A stretch of 64,000 nucleotides of DNA, from positions 4,423,390 to 4,487,389 of the forward strand of contig NZ_CP124620.1 of NCBI RefSeq assembly GCF_030128875.1, written 5' to 3'. This document shows, one piece after another, positions 9,721 through 18,004 of this stretch. The position numbers were made by a program, and so were the translations under genes. The notes beneath the pieces are model-generated. The model ran no database searches and was not told the origin of the DNA. It saw only the letters and a list, made by a program, of their open reading frames with translations. The DNA comes from Stenotrophomonas sp. BIO128-Bstrain (lineage in GTDB: Bacteria > Pseudomonadota > Gammaproteobacteria > Xanthomonadales > Xanthomonadaceae). How positions within the stretch are numbered: the stretch's first letter is position 1; each line of letters starts with the position of its first letter.

Positions 9721-11748
9721 GTGACCCCCACCAATCCTCTGCTCGATTTTTCCGGCCTGCCGCGTTTCGATGCGATCCAGCCCGAGCACATCGCCCCGGC
9801 GATCGATGCCCTGCTGGCCGACGCCGAAGCCGCGGTGAAAACCGCCGAAACGGTCTCCCCGGTGACCTGGGCGAGCTTCGCCGAGCCGCTGGACGACGCC
9901 ACCGAGCGCCTGTGGCGCGCGTGGGGCCAGGTGGGCCACCTGCAGGCCGTGGTGAACACCCCTGCGCTGCGCGAGGCCTACAACGCGAACCTGCCCAAGG
10001 TGACGCGCTTCGGCAGCGCGCTGGGCCAGAACCTGGCGCTCTACCAGCAGTACCGTGCCCTGGCCGACGCGCCCGAAGCGACGCAGTACGACGCGGCACG
10101 CCGCAAAGTGCTGGAGAACGCGCTGCGCGATTTCCGCCTGGGCGGTGCTGAACTCGATGACGCTGGCAAGGCGCGGTACAGCGCGATCCGCGAGGAGCTG
10201 TCCGCGCTGTCGGCGACGTTCTCGCAGAACGTGCTCGATGCGACCGATGCCTGGTCGCTGCACGTGCAGGACCGCGCCGAGCTCGCCGGCCTGCCGGACG
10301 ATGTGATCGCCGCGGCCCGCGCTGCCGCGGAGAAGGAGGGTCTGGCCGGCTGGAAGCTGACCCTGCAGATGCCGTGCTACATCCCGGTGCAGACCTACGC
10401 CGAACATCGCCCGCTGCGCGAAGCGCTGTACCGCGCCAATGCGATCCGCGCCTCTGAATTCGGCGATGCCACGCTGGACAACAGCGGCAACATCGATCGC
10501 GTACTGGCGCTGCGCGCGGAGCTGGCCACGCTGCTGGGCTTTGCCAACTACGCCGAGTACTCGATCGCCACCAAGATGGCCGAGGATGCGCCGCAGGTAC
10601 TGGGCTTCCTGCGTGATCTTGCCGCGCGTGCCAAGCCGTACGCGCAGCGCGACCGTGCCGAGCTGGAGGCGTTCGCGCGCGACGAGCTGGGCATGGCCGC
10701 GCTGGAGGCGTGGGACCTGGCGTTTGCCGCGGAGAAACTGAAACAGGCGCGCTACAGCTATTCCGAGCAGGACGTGAAGCAGTACTTCACCGAGCCGAAG
10801 GTGCTGGACGGCCTGTTCAGTGTGATCCGCAGCCTGTATGGCCTGGCGGTGCAGCCGGACAGCGCGCCGGTGTGGCATCCGGATGTGCGCTTCTTCCGCG
10901 TGGTCGATGCGCAGGGCGCGCTGGTCGGCCAGTTCTATCTGGATCTGTACGCGCGCGAAGGCAAGCGCGGTGGCGCGTGGATGGACGATTGCCGCAACCG
11001 CCGCGAGACCGCCGCCGGCGTGCAGACGCCGCTGGTGTACCTGGTCTGCAACTTCGGCAAGGGTGCACAAGGGCAGCCGGCCACCTTCAGCCACAGCGAT
11101 GTGACCACGCTGTTCCATGAGATGGGGCACGGCCTGCATCAGTTGTTGACCCGCATCGGTGAGCTGGGCGTGGCCGGCATCAACGGGGTGGAGTGGGACG
11201 CGGTGGAACTGCCGAGCCAGTTCATGGAGAACTTCTGCTGGGAATGGGACCGCGTGCAGGCGATGACCGCACACGTGGCCACCGGCGAGCCGCTGCCGCG
11301 TGCGCTGTTCGACCGCATGCTGGCCGCACGCAATTTCCAGAGCGGCATGTTCACCGTGCGCCAGCTGGAATTCGCGCTGTTCGACATGCAGTTGCACAGC
11401 GAGTTCGATCCGACCCAGGACAGCGTGCAGGCGCTGTTGGAACGCGTCCGCGATGAAGTGGCCGTCAACCGGCCGCCGGCGTGGAATCGCTTCCCCAACC
11501 AGTTCAGCCACATTTTTGCCGGTGGCTATGCGGCCGGCTACTACAGCTACAAATGGGCCGAGGTGCTCAGCGCCGATGCCTACGCCGCGTTCGAGGAGGC
11601 CCCGGACAAAGTGACCGAGACCGGCCAGCGCTTCCGCGATGAAGTGCTCTCACGGGGCGGCAGCCGCAGTGCCGCCGAGAACTTCGCCGCCTTCCGTGGC
11701 CGCGCGCCGACAGTGGACGCGCTGCTGCGGCATAACGGGATGGTGTGA
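9721..11748 (+). CDS. prlC: Oligopeptidase A (M3 metallopeptidase)
   Basis: A cytoplasmic zinc endopeptidase that degrades oligopeptides, including cleaved signal peptides. The zinc motif HEMGH is at about residues 466-470 (FHEMGHGLHQ), close to its place in E. coli PrlC, and the total of 675 residues matches the family. I chose GTG at 9721 because GGAG (9711-9714) is then six bases away, an ideal spacing; ATG at 9715 is in frame but directly abuts the GGAG. The N-terminus MTPTNPLLDFSGLPRFD is family-like. It stands alone after the Cds1-like gene, with a SMAG element just after its stop. Confidence 0.95.
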   Translation: MTPTNPLLDFSGLPRFDAIQPEHIAPAIDALLADAEAAVKTAETVSPVTWASFAEPLDDATERLWRAWGQVGHLQAVVNTPALREAYNANLPKVTRFGSALGQNLALYQQYRALADAPEATQYDAARRKVLENALRDFRLGGAELDDAGKARYSAIREELSALSATFSQNVLDATDAWSLHVQDRAELAGLPDDVIAAARAAAEKEGLAGWKLTLQMPCYIPVQTYAEHRPLREALYRANAIRASEFGDATLDNSGNIDRVLALRAELATLLGFANYAEYSIATKMAEDAPQVLGFLRDLAARAKPYAQRDRAELEAFARDELGMAALEAWDLAFAAEKLKQARYSYSEQDVKQYFTEPKVLDGLFSVIRSLYGLAVQPDSAPVWHPDVRFFRVVDAQGALVGQFYLDLYAREGKRGGAWMDDCRNRRETAAGVQTPLVYLVCNFGKGAQGQPATFSHSDVTTLFHEMGHGLHQLLTRIGELGVAGINGVEWDAVELPSQFMENFCWEWDRVQAMTAHVATGEPLPRALFDRMLAARNFQSGMFTVRQLEFALFDMQLHSEFDPTQDSVQALLERVRDEVAVNRPPAWNRFPNQFSHIFAGGYAAGYYSYKWAEVLSADAYAAFEEAPDKVTETGQRFRDEVLSRGGSRSAAENFAAFRGRAPTVDALLRHNGMV

Positions 11749-11760
11749 TTCCCCGATGTG

Positions 11761-11783
11761 GTAGTGCCGGCCGCTGGCCGGCT
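11761..11783 (+). repeat. SMAG (GTAG) palindromic element
   Basis: GTAGTGCCGGCCGCTGGCCG and a few more bases form a GC-rich hairpin between the convergent prlC and SDR genes. A decayed half copy (GAGCCGGCCAGCG) appears in the opposite orientation near 11825-11837. Confidence 0.85.
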
Positions 11784-11866
11784 CTGCATCCCGCCGCCAG
11801 GGGCGGGGTGTCATGCAAGGTGAGGAGCCGGCCAGCGGGATCGCGTGCGCTATCGCGGCACGTTGA

Positions 11867-12667
11867 TCACTCCGCGTAGATCATCTTCCGGCTCATGCCG
11901 CCGTCGACGATGTGGTCCTGGCCGGTGATGAAGCCAGCCAGGTCCGAGAGCAGGAAGACCGCCAGTGCGCCGATGTCCGGCGGCTGGCCAACGCGGCCGA
12001 CCGGGTGCTGCGCATGATCGCGGCGGGACAGTTTGGGCGTGCGTCGCCGTGAGGGCGCCTGCCAGGCATCGGTGGTGATCCAGCCGGGGCTGATGCTGTT
12101 GACCCGCACGGCCGGCCCTTCGCTCAATGCCAATGCATGGGTGAAGGCGACCAGCCCGCCCTTGGCCGCGGCGTAGGCTTCACTGTCCGGCTCGGACTGC
12201 CAGGCACGCGTGGAGGCGATGTTGATGATCGCCCCGGCATGCTCGCGCAGGGCGGGCAGGGCATGCTTGCTGCACAGGAAGGCGCCATGCAGGCTGGAGA
12301 GGCGGCGTTGCCACTCGGCCAGCGGCATCTGCGCCAGGGGCGTGCCATGGGCACTGGCGATGCCGGCATTGTTGACCAGGCCATCAATGCGCCCGAAGCG
12401 CTTCAGCGTCGCCTTGATCAGCGCCTGCACGCTGCGTTCGCTGGCCACGTCCGCGCGTTGGAACGCCGCGCGCTCCGGCAATGCCCATTCCTTCAGGCAG
12501 GCCTTGCCGGCATCGGCATCCAGGTCGGCGATCATCACGCTGCCGCCCGCGCCGAGCACCGATTGCGCGATGCCACGGCCCACGCCCTGCGCACCCCCGG
12601 TGATCACCACCACGCGGTCGCGCAGCGGCTGTGCCGGCCAGTCGAGGAGGGTCGGGGTCAATGACAC
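11867..12667 (-). CDS. SDR-family NAD(P)-dependent oxidoreductase
   Basis: 266 residues, classical short-chain dehydrogenase. Visible are the cofactor motif TGGAQGVGRG at about 23-32, NNAG in GLVNNAGIAS, the active-site Ser in INIASTRAW and the YxxxK catalytic pair in EAYAAAKGG. The tail ITGQDHIVDGGMSRKM is the usual C-terminal loop. Several SDRs of this type are annotated as glucose or ketoacyl reductases, but the substrate cannot be assigned. The start is GTG at 12667, overlapping the last 10 bases of the upstream DUF1415 gene, so the two form one operon. Confidence 0.88.
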   Translation of the reverse strand: MSLTPTLLDWPAQPLRDRVVVITGGAQGVGRGIAQSVLGAGGSVMIADLDADAGKACLKEWALPERAAFQRADVASERSVQALIKATLKRFGRIDGLVNNAGIASAHGTPLAQMPLAEWQRRLSSLHGAFLCSKHALPALREHAGAIINIASTRAWQSEPDSEAYAAAKGGLVAFTHALALSEGPAVRVNSISPGWITTDAWQAPSRRRTPKLSRRDHAQHPVGRVGQPPDIGALAVFLLSDLAGFITGQDHIVDGGMSRKMIYAE

Positions 12668-13236
12668 GGCGGCATCTCGTTGCGGCCCAGCAGGCGCGTC
12701 CAGCCTTCGATGCCGAGTTTGTCCAGCGTCTCGATGTTGCGCTCCACGATCACGTCCGGATCCGGGAAGGCTGCCACCGCGCGCTCGACGCTGTCTTCGC
12801 GCAGCAGGTGCAGGGTCGGGTAGGGCGCGCGGTTGGTGTAATTGCTCACGTCATCCGGGGCCACGCCGGCGAACTGGTACTGCGGATGGAAGCTGGCCAC
12901 CTGCAGGATGCCCTGCAGATCCAGTGCCTCGATCGCTGCATCGGCGTTGTCGAGGAAGTCGTTGTACTCCAGGAAATCGGTCAGCACGTCCGGGTGCACG
13001 ATCAGGGTGGTGTCGATCTGCTCGGCGGGCGTGTCGCGCAGCAGGATCAGCTCTTCGGCCAGTTCCTCGACCAGCGCCTCCGGCGTGGTCGCATCACTGA
13101 GCACGAACCGCACCTGGTCCTTGACGTACACCGCCTTGGCGAACGGGCACAGGTTCAGGCCGATCACGATCTGCTCCAGCCATTTCCGGGTCTCGGCAAT
13201 GGGGTCGCGGGTGGCAGTGAGGAAGGCATCGTTCAT
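12658..13236 (-). CDS. DUF1415 domain protein
   Basis: 192 residues, matching the conserved DUF1415 family found in xanthomonads and other proteobacteria. Markers seen are WLEQIVIGLNLCPFAKAVY near the N-terminus, TTLIVHPDVLTDFLEYNDFL in the middle and QVASFHPQYQFAGV, then NRAPYPTLHLLRE. Function is unknown; the conserved Cys and His residues could hint at an enzyme or metal site. The ATG at 13236 was chosen over an upstream in-frame start at 13308 because the upstream part is Arg/Pro-rich and not family-like. It overlaps the SDR gene downstream. Confidence 0.85.
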   Translation of the reverse strand: MNDAFLTATRDPIAETRKWLEQIVIGLNLCPFAKAVYVKDQVRFVLSDATTPEALVEELAEELILLRDTPAEQIDTTLIVHPDVLTDFLEYNDFLDNADAAIEALDLQGILQVASFHPQYQFAGVAPDDVSNYTNRAPYPTLHLLREDSVERAVAAFPDPDVIVERNIETLDKLGIEGWTRLLGRNEMPPCH

Positions 13237-13308
13237 GGCGGGCGGGGTCGCTGGCGGGGCCGTTGATTGTACGGCGCGGCGGTGAAGTGGACGCCCGATC
13301 GGCTCCAC

Positions 13309-13325
13309 TGTCCATTAACTGGACA
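13309..13325. promoter_or_regulatory. Inverted repeat, candidate operator of the dehydrogenase operon
   Basis: TGTCCA-TTAAC-TGGACA, perfect 6-bp arms, about 120 bases before the aldehyde dehydrogenase start and also upstream of the divergent DUF1415 gene. A second inverted repeat follows at 13356-13370. Confidence 0.4.
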
Positions 13326-13355
13326 CCGGTCATGCTGGAAATTCCTTATCCGGCA

Positions 13356-13370
13356 ATCACTTGCAGTGAT
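13356..13370. promoter_or_regulatory. Second inverted repeat upstream of the dehydrogenase operon
   Basis: ATCACT-TGC-AGTGAT, perfect 6-bp arms with a 3-base centre. It may be the site of the regulator encoded at the end of the same operon; no test is possible from sequence alone. Confidence 0.4.
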
Positions 13371-13446
13371 CCATCCAGCGGCCAATAGGCAGTGGCCGGC
13401 TGCGGGTATCCAATGGCCGGGTACACGACGCAAGGAGTTCTCAGTG

Positions 13447-14910
13447 ATGGCAACACACGCATTCCTGCCGACGGCCACGTGGTCCGGCAAGCTGTTCGAT
13501 GGCCAGTGGGCCGCGGGTGCAGGCACCCAGGACGTGGTCGAGCCGGCGACCGGCGAGCGCCTGGGCGAGATCGCGATGGCCGACCCGGCACAGATCGCGC
13601 GCGCCGCCGCCACCGCCGCCAAGGCGCAGCGCGACTGGGCCAGCGCCCCGTATGACACCCGCGCGCAGGTGCTGCGCCGCGCGGCGCAGTTGGCCGAAGA
13701 ACACAACGACGAGATCGTGCAGTGGCTGGTCCGCGAAAGCGGCTCCACCCAGCTCAAGGCCGGTTTCGAGGCCAAGGTGAACACCAAGGCGCTGCATGAG
13801 GCCGCGGCACTGCCCTCGCGCAGCATCGGCGAGGTGCTGCCGTCCGAACCGGGCCGTTTGAACCTGGCGCGCCGCCGCCCACTCGGCGTGGTCGGCGTGA
13901 TCTCGCCGTTCAACTTCCCGCTGTACCTGGCCATGCGTGCCGTGGCCCCGGCGCTGGCGCTGGGCAACGCGGTGGTGCTCAAGCCCGATCCGCGCACTGC
14001 CGTGTGCGGCGGCTTCGTGATCGCGCGCCTGTTCGAACTGGCCGGGCTGCCGGCGGGCCTGCTGCACGTGCTGCCGGGCGATGGCGCCGCCGGTGCGGCG
14101 CTGACCAGTGACCCGAACATCGCGATGATCCAGTTCACCGGCTCCACCGGAGCGGGGCGCAAGGTCGGCGAAGCGGCCGGCAAGCACCTGAAGAAGGTAT
14201 CGCTGGAACTGGGCGGCAAGAACTCGCTGATCGTGCTCGACGATGCCGACATGGACCTGGCCATCGCCAACACCGCGTGGGGCGTCTACCTGCACCAGGG
14301 CCAGATCTGCATGGCCACCGGCCGCGTGCTGGTCCAGCGCAGCATCCATGCGCGGTTCCTGGAAAAGCTGGTGGCCAAGGCCAAGTCGCTCAAGGTCGGC
14401 AATCCGGCCGATGGCGAGGTGGCGATCGGGCCGCTGATCAACGCCCAGCAGCGTGACCATGCTGCGCGCATCGTTGCCGAAGCGCAGGCGGCTGGCGCCA
14501 CGCTCGCGACCGGCGGTGGGTACAAGGACCTGTTCTTCGAACCGACCGTGCTCAGCGATGTGAGCCGCGACAACCCGGCCTTCCACGAAGAGATCTTCGC
14601 ACCGGTCGCGGTGGTCGTGCCCTTCGATACCGATGATGAGGCGGTGGAGCTGGCCAACGACAGCGAGTACGGCCTGTCGATGGCGATCGTGTCGAGCAAT
14701 GTCGGCCGCGCACTGAAGCTGGGCGAACGGCTGCGCACCGGCCTGCTGCACATCAACGACCAGACCGTGAACGATGAGGTGATCAATCCGTTCGGTGGCG
14801 TCGGCGCCTCCGGCAATGGCACCAGCATCGGTGGCCCGTCCAACATCGACGAGTTCACCCAGTGGCAGTGGATGACCGTCAAGGGCGAAGCGCCCGCCTA
14901 CCCGATCTGA
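13447..14910 (+). CDS. NAD-dependent aldehyde dehydrogenase, benzaldehyde-dehydrogenase-like
   Basis: A 487-residue ALDH-superfamily enzyme that oxidises an aldehyde to the acid. The nucleophile Cys288 lies in HQGQICMATGR and the general base Glu254 in SLELGGKNS; the NAD-binding FTGSTGAGRKVGE is intact. HQGQIC with MATGR and VNDEVINPFGGVGASGNG resemble the benzaldehyde/vanillin dehydrogenase branch. Thirteen bases after its stop an aryl-alcohol-type dehydrogenase begins, so the pair would take an aromatic alcohol to the acid. AAGGAG (13432-13437) serves either the GTG at 13444 or the ATG at 13447; the ATG is used here. Confidence 0.88.
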   Translation: MATHAFLPTATWSGKLFDGQWAAGAGTQDVVEPATGERLGEIAMADPAQIARAAATAAKAQRDWASAPYDTRAQVLRRAAQLAEEHNDEIVQWLVRESGSTQLKAGFEAKVNTKALHEAAALPSRSIGEVLPSEPGRLNLARRRPLGVVGVISPFNFPLYLAMRAVAPALALGNAVVLKPDPRTAVCGGFVIARLFELAGLPAGLLHVLPGDGAAGAALTSDPNIAMIQFTGSTGAGRKVGEAAGKHLKKVSLELGGKNSLIVLDDADMDLAIANTAWGVYLHQGQICMATGRVLVQRSIHARFLEKLVAKAKSLKVGNPADGEVAIGPLINAQQRDHAARIVAEAQAAGATLATGGGYKDLFFEPTVLSDVSRDNPAFHEEIFAPVAVVVPFDTDDEAVELANDSEYGLSMAIVSSNVGRALKLGERLRTGLLHINDQTVNDEVINPFGGVGASGNGTSIGGPSNIDEFTQWQWMTVKGEAPAYPI

Positions 14911-14923
14911 TCAGGAGACCCTC

Positions 14924-16051
14924 ATGACCGCAACAGCAGAACTGCGCGACATCACCGTGGCCGTGGTGCGCGAAAAAGAACAGCCTTTCACGATCGAGAA
15001 GGCGCGCATCCGTGGGCCGCAGGACGATGAAGTGCTGGTGCGCGTAGTCGCCACCGGCCTGTGCCATACCGACCTGATCGTGCGTGACCAGTACTATCCC
15101 GTGCCGCTGCCGGCGGTGCTCGGCCATGAAGGTGCAGGCATCGTTGAAGCACTCGGCCCGGGCGTGAAAGACCTCAAGGTTGGTGACCATGTTGTGCTGA
15201 CCTACGGCGCCTGCGGCCACTGCAATCCCTGCAGCGGCGGCCACGGCGCGTACTGCAAGGACTTCTTCGGGCTCAACTTCGGTGGCGGTGCACTGGACGG
15301 TTCCACCGCGATCCAGGACCCGGACGGCAAGCCGCTGCACGATCATTTCTTCGCGCAGTCTTCGTTCGCCACCTACGCACTGAGCCGCGAAAACAACGCG
15401 ATCAAGGTGCCTGACGATGCGCCGATCGAACTGCTCGGCCCGCTCGGCTGCGGCATCCAGACCGGTGCCGGTGCCGTGATCAACTCGCTCAAGGTCACCG
15501 CCGGCAGCAGCTTCGCCAGCTTCGGTGCCGGCGCGGTCGGCCTGAGCGCGGTGATGGCCGCGCGCGTGGCCGGTGCGACCACGATCATCGCCATCGATGT
15601 GGTGCCGTCGCGCCTGGAACTGGCCAAGGAACTCGGCGCCACCCATGTGATCAACAGCCGCGAGGTCGACGTCGTCGACGCCGTGCGCGAGATCACCGGC
15701 GGCGGGGCCAACTTCGCCCTGGAATCCACCGGTCGCCCGGACGTGCTGGCACAGGGCATCGAGGCGCTTGGGGGGCTGGGCGTGATCGGCGTGGTCGGCG
15801 CGCCGAAGCTGGGCACCAAGGCCGAGTTCGACGTCAACAACCTGCTGCTGGGCGGGCGCAGCATCCGCGGCATCGTTGAAGGCGACAGCGTGCCGAAGGT
15901 GTTCATCCCGCAGCTGGTGCAGCTGTACCAGCTGGGCCGCTTCCCGTTCGACAAACTGGTGAAGTTCTACCCGCTGGACCAGATCAACCAGGCCGCCGAG
16001 GACAGCACCCGCGGCGTGACCCTCAAGCCGATCCTGACCATCGGCGGGTGA
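14924..16051 (+). CDS. Zinc-dependent aryl/benzyl alcohol dehydrogenase (MDR family)
   Basis: 375 residues. The catalytic zinc ligands are Cys47 (GLCHTDL) and His68-Glu69 (GHEGAG); the structural zinc cysteines are 97, 100, 103 and 111 in YGACGHCNPC and onward. The NAD site is FGAGAVGLSAVMAA. The FFGLNFGGGALDGS segment and overall layout match the aryl-alcohol dehydrogenase (XylB/AreB-like) group, which interconverts benzyl-type alcohols and aldehydes. AGGAG lies a few bases before the ATG. It is the second gene of an operon after the aldehyde dehydrogenase and before an AcoR-like regulator. Confidence 0.88.
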   Translation: MTATAELRDITVAVVREKEQPFTIEKARIRGPQDDEVLVRVVATGLCHTDLIVRDQYYPVPLPAVLGHEGAGIVEALGPGVKDLKVGDHVVLTYGACGHCNPCSGGHGAYCKDFFGLNFGGGALDGSTAIQDPDGKPLHDHFFAQSSFATYALSRENNAIKVPDDAPIELLGPLGCGIQTGAGAVINSLKVTAGSSFASFGAGAVGLSAVMAARVAGATTIIAIDVVPSRLELAKELGATHVINSREVDVVDAVREITGGGANFALESTGRPDVLAQGIEALGGLGVIGVVGAPKLGTKAEFDVNNLLLGGRSIRGIVEGDSVPKVFIPQLVQLYQLGRFPFDKLVKFYPLDQINQAAEDSTRGVTLKPILTIGG

Positions 16052-16058
16052 AACGCTC

Positions 16059-16084
16059 CGTCGCAGGCATGCGTGCCTGCGACG
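16059..16084 (+). terminator. Strong hairpin between the alcohol dehydrogenase and its regulator
   Basis: An 11-bp perfect stem, CGTCGCAGGCA with its complement, around the 4-base loop TGCG. No T-run follows. It may be an mRNA-stabilising or attenuating hairpin that lowers expression of the downstream regulator relative to the enzymes. Confidence 0.45.
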
Positions 16085-16139
16085 ACGCAGCAGTCAGCTT
16101 TGCCGGAGTAGGCTGTCGGTCCGAGGTGGAGATCGACCG

Positions 16140-17240
16140 ATGGCCGCGATGGTTCTGGAACAGCAGCAGGTATTGGCCGCCGCCCGTCAGCGCTTTGCCG
16201 AGGGCGGCGCGCTGATGGACAGCGTGGTCAGCCCGCCGGTACTGCGCTCCTGGGAGCGTTCGCGCCAGGCCGGCGTACAGCCGCGGCAGGCGCCGTACTA
16301 CGCGCCCCTTGCCGCGGGCGCCACCCGCCTGGACGACCCGGCCGACCGCCGCCTCGCACGCTGTGTGCGCGAGGACATGGACCATCTCTGGGCCGCCTTC
16401 GGTGGCCGCCAATGGACCCTGTTCTGCGTCAACGCCGACGGCCTGGTCGTCGCCCAGCGCGAACATGGCCTGGCCGACGTGCCGGTGCTGCGCCCGATCC
16501 AGATCGGCCGCCGCCTGCGCGAGATCGACATCGGCACCACGGCACCGGCCTGCAGCCTGGCCGAAGACGCGCCCGCGCTTGTGCGCGGCAACGAACACTA
16601 CCTGGATCGCTTCGCCACCGTGTTCTGCCTGAGCGTGCCCCTGCATGGGCTGGATGGTGAAGTGCTGGGGGCCCTGGACATCACCGGCACCGGCGAGCGC
16701 GATGCCGAGCTGCTGCACGGCTACTTCCGCCAGGCCGCCCTCTCGGCCGAAAACCGGCTGATGCAGGACCACCGCCCCTGTCATCTGCTGGCCGTCCAGC
16801 ACGACGCACGCTGGCTGCACTCACCGCTGCAGGGTCTGCTGGCCATCGAAGAAGACGGGCGCGTCCGCGCCGCCAACCGCGTGGCCCGCCGCCTGTTCGG
16901 ACTCCCGCGCCGCGGCCCCTTGCCCCTGCTCACCCTCGAAGGCCTGTTCGCCGGCGCCAGCGTCCACCAGCGCCGCCGCCTCCTGCAGACCGGCCCGGCC
17001 CACCGGGTCCGCCTGGACGAAGACACGGCCGTGCACGTCCAGTACCTGCGCGGGCCACTCGCACCGCACGCCAGCCGCAAGCTCGACGCACAGCCCGTCA
17101 ACGCCGCCAATGCCTCGCTGCGTGCGCAGAACACGCAGCACGTCCGCGACACCGTGGCCGCCCACCAGGGCAACGTCAGTGCCGCCGCGCGCCAGCTCGG
17201 CATCTCACGCACCACCCTGTACAAGCTGATTCGCGCGTAG
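16140..17240 (+). CDS. AcoR-like GAF/PAS/Fis-HTH regulator lacking the sigma-54 AAA+ domain
   Basis: 366 residues. The N-terminus (SPPVLRSWERSRQAGVQP) and the GAF-like region at about 70-200 (IDIGTTAPACSLAEDAPA, LSVPLHGLDGEVLGALDITG) match AcoR-type activators. A PAS-like part (LLAIEEDGRVRAANRVARR) follows at about 235-260. The C-terminus is a Fis-type helix-turn-helix (GNVSAAARQLGISRTTLYKL). The central AAA+ domain with GAFTGA that contacts sigma-54 is absent; no Walker motifs are present. It must therefore act by another route, such as repression or sigma-70 activation. It is co-directional with the two dehydrogenases, which are its likely targets. Confidence 0.85.
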   Translation: MAAMVLEQQQVLAAARQRFAEGGALMDSVVSPPVLRSWERSRQAGVQPRQAPYYAPLAAGATRLDDPADRRLARCVREDMDHLWAAFGGRQWTLFCVNADGLVVAQREHGLADVPVLRPIQIGRRLREIDIGTTAPACSLAEDAPALVRGNEHYLDRFATVFCLSVPLHGLDGEVLGALDITGTGERDAELLHGYFRQAALSAENRLMQDHRPCHLLAVQHDARWLHSPLQGLLAIEEDGRVRAANRVARRLFGLPRRGPLPLLTLEGLFAGASVHQRRRLLQTGPAHRVRLDEDTAVHVQYLRGPLAPHASRKLDAQPVNAANASLRAQNTQHVRDTVAAHQGNVSAAARQLGISRTTLYKLIRA

Positions 17241-17301
17241 TGACCCGCGCCCGGCGGTACACACGCCGGAAGCCGCACCTTTTCGATCTGCGCAACGAGG
17301 T

Positions 17302-17324
17302 TGCCGGCCAGCGGCCGGCACTAC
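17302..17324 (-). repeat. SMAG (GTAG) palindromic element
   Basis: The minus strand reads GTAGTGCCGGCCGCTGGCCG and onward. It lies between the convergent regulator and yajQ genes. Confidence 0.85.
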
Positions 17325-17444
17325 CGATGGGATATCGCCTGGTCGCCGGAAGCGGCGGGCACGACCGCTTTGCCCGCCCATCCGCCGACGCAGCACACCA
17401 GCAATGAATCGCCAGCGCTCTTCGCTACAGCCCTTCGGCCAAGA

Positions 17445-17927
17445 TCAATCGCGGAAATTATCGAACTGCAGCGGAACCTCGAAGGTCTCCTTCCGCAGCA
17501 GCGCCATCGCATCCTGCAGATCATCGCGCTTCTTGCCCGTCACCCGCAGCTTGTCGCCATTGATCTGGCTGTCCACCTTCAACTTGGCCTCCTTGATCTT
17601 CGCCGCGATCTTCTTGGCCACCTTCTGCTCGATGCCCTGCTTGACCGTGATCTTCTGCCGCGCACCGGCCAGATTCGTCTCGATATCACCGAACTCCAGG
17701 CACGCCGCATCGATCTTCCGCGCGATCAAGCGCTGGCGCAGGATGTCCGTCATCTGCTGCAACTGGAAATCGCTCGGCGCGGACTGGTTGATCACGCCAT
17801 CCTCCAGCACGAACTTGGCGTCCACCCCCTTGAAATCGAAGCGCGTGGACAACTCGCGGTTGGCCTGATCGACCGCGTTGGTCAGCTCGTGGGTGTCGAC
17901 TTCGGAAACAACGTCAAAAGAGGGCAT
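17445..17927 (-). CDS. yajQ: YajQ-family cyclic-di-GMP-binding protein
   Basis: 160 residues, standard family length. It starts MPSFDVVSEVDTHELTNAVD, has the TRFDFKG strand and the LKVDSQINGDKLRVTGKKRD region, and ends EVPLQFDNFRD, all hallmarks of YajQ. In Xanthomonas the orthologue binds cyclic di-GMP and acts with a transcription factor to control virulence genes. A TAGAAT -10 on the minus strand at 17960-17955 and a GGAG before the start serve it. The promoter region is shared with the divergent DMT exporter. A diguanylate cyclase is encoded elsewhere in the window (42788-43654). Confidence 0.95.
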   Translation of the reverse strand: MPSFDVVSEVDTHELTNAVDQANRELSTRFDFKGVDAKFVLEDGVINQSAPSDFQLQQMTDILRQRLIARKIDAACLEFGDIETNLAGARQKITVKQGIEQKVAKKIAAKIKEAKLKVDSQINGDKLRVTGKKRDDLQDAMALLRKETFEVPLQFDNFRD

Positions 17928-17993
17928 CGGAAAACTCCAGCGGGTGAATACCCCATTCTACCAACCCACCATGGACGGCCCGGCCAACCCGGC

Positions 17994-17999
17994 GATAAT
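17994..17999 (+). promoter_or_regulatory. -10 hexamer placed for a leaderless DMT-exporter mRNA
   Basis: GATAAT ends five bases before the ATG at 18005, so transcription should begin at or very near the start codon. No Shine-Dalgarno is seen. Confidence 0.45.
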
Positions 18000-18004
18000 G
18001 GGTC

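Noticed and set aside
9367..11511. 714-codon antisense frame over prlC
   Set aside because: Opposes prlC with its intact zinc site; composition is noise-like.
13337..13366. Possible sigma-54 promoter upstream of the dehydrogenase operon
   Set aside because: A GGCAA and TTGCA pair exists, but the spacing is one base short of the strict GG-N10-GC rule, and the local regulator has no AAA+ domain.
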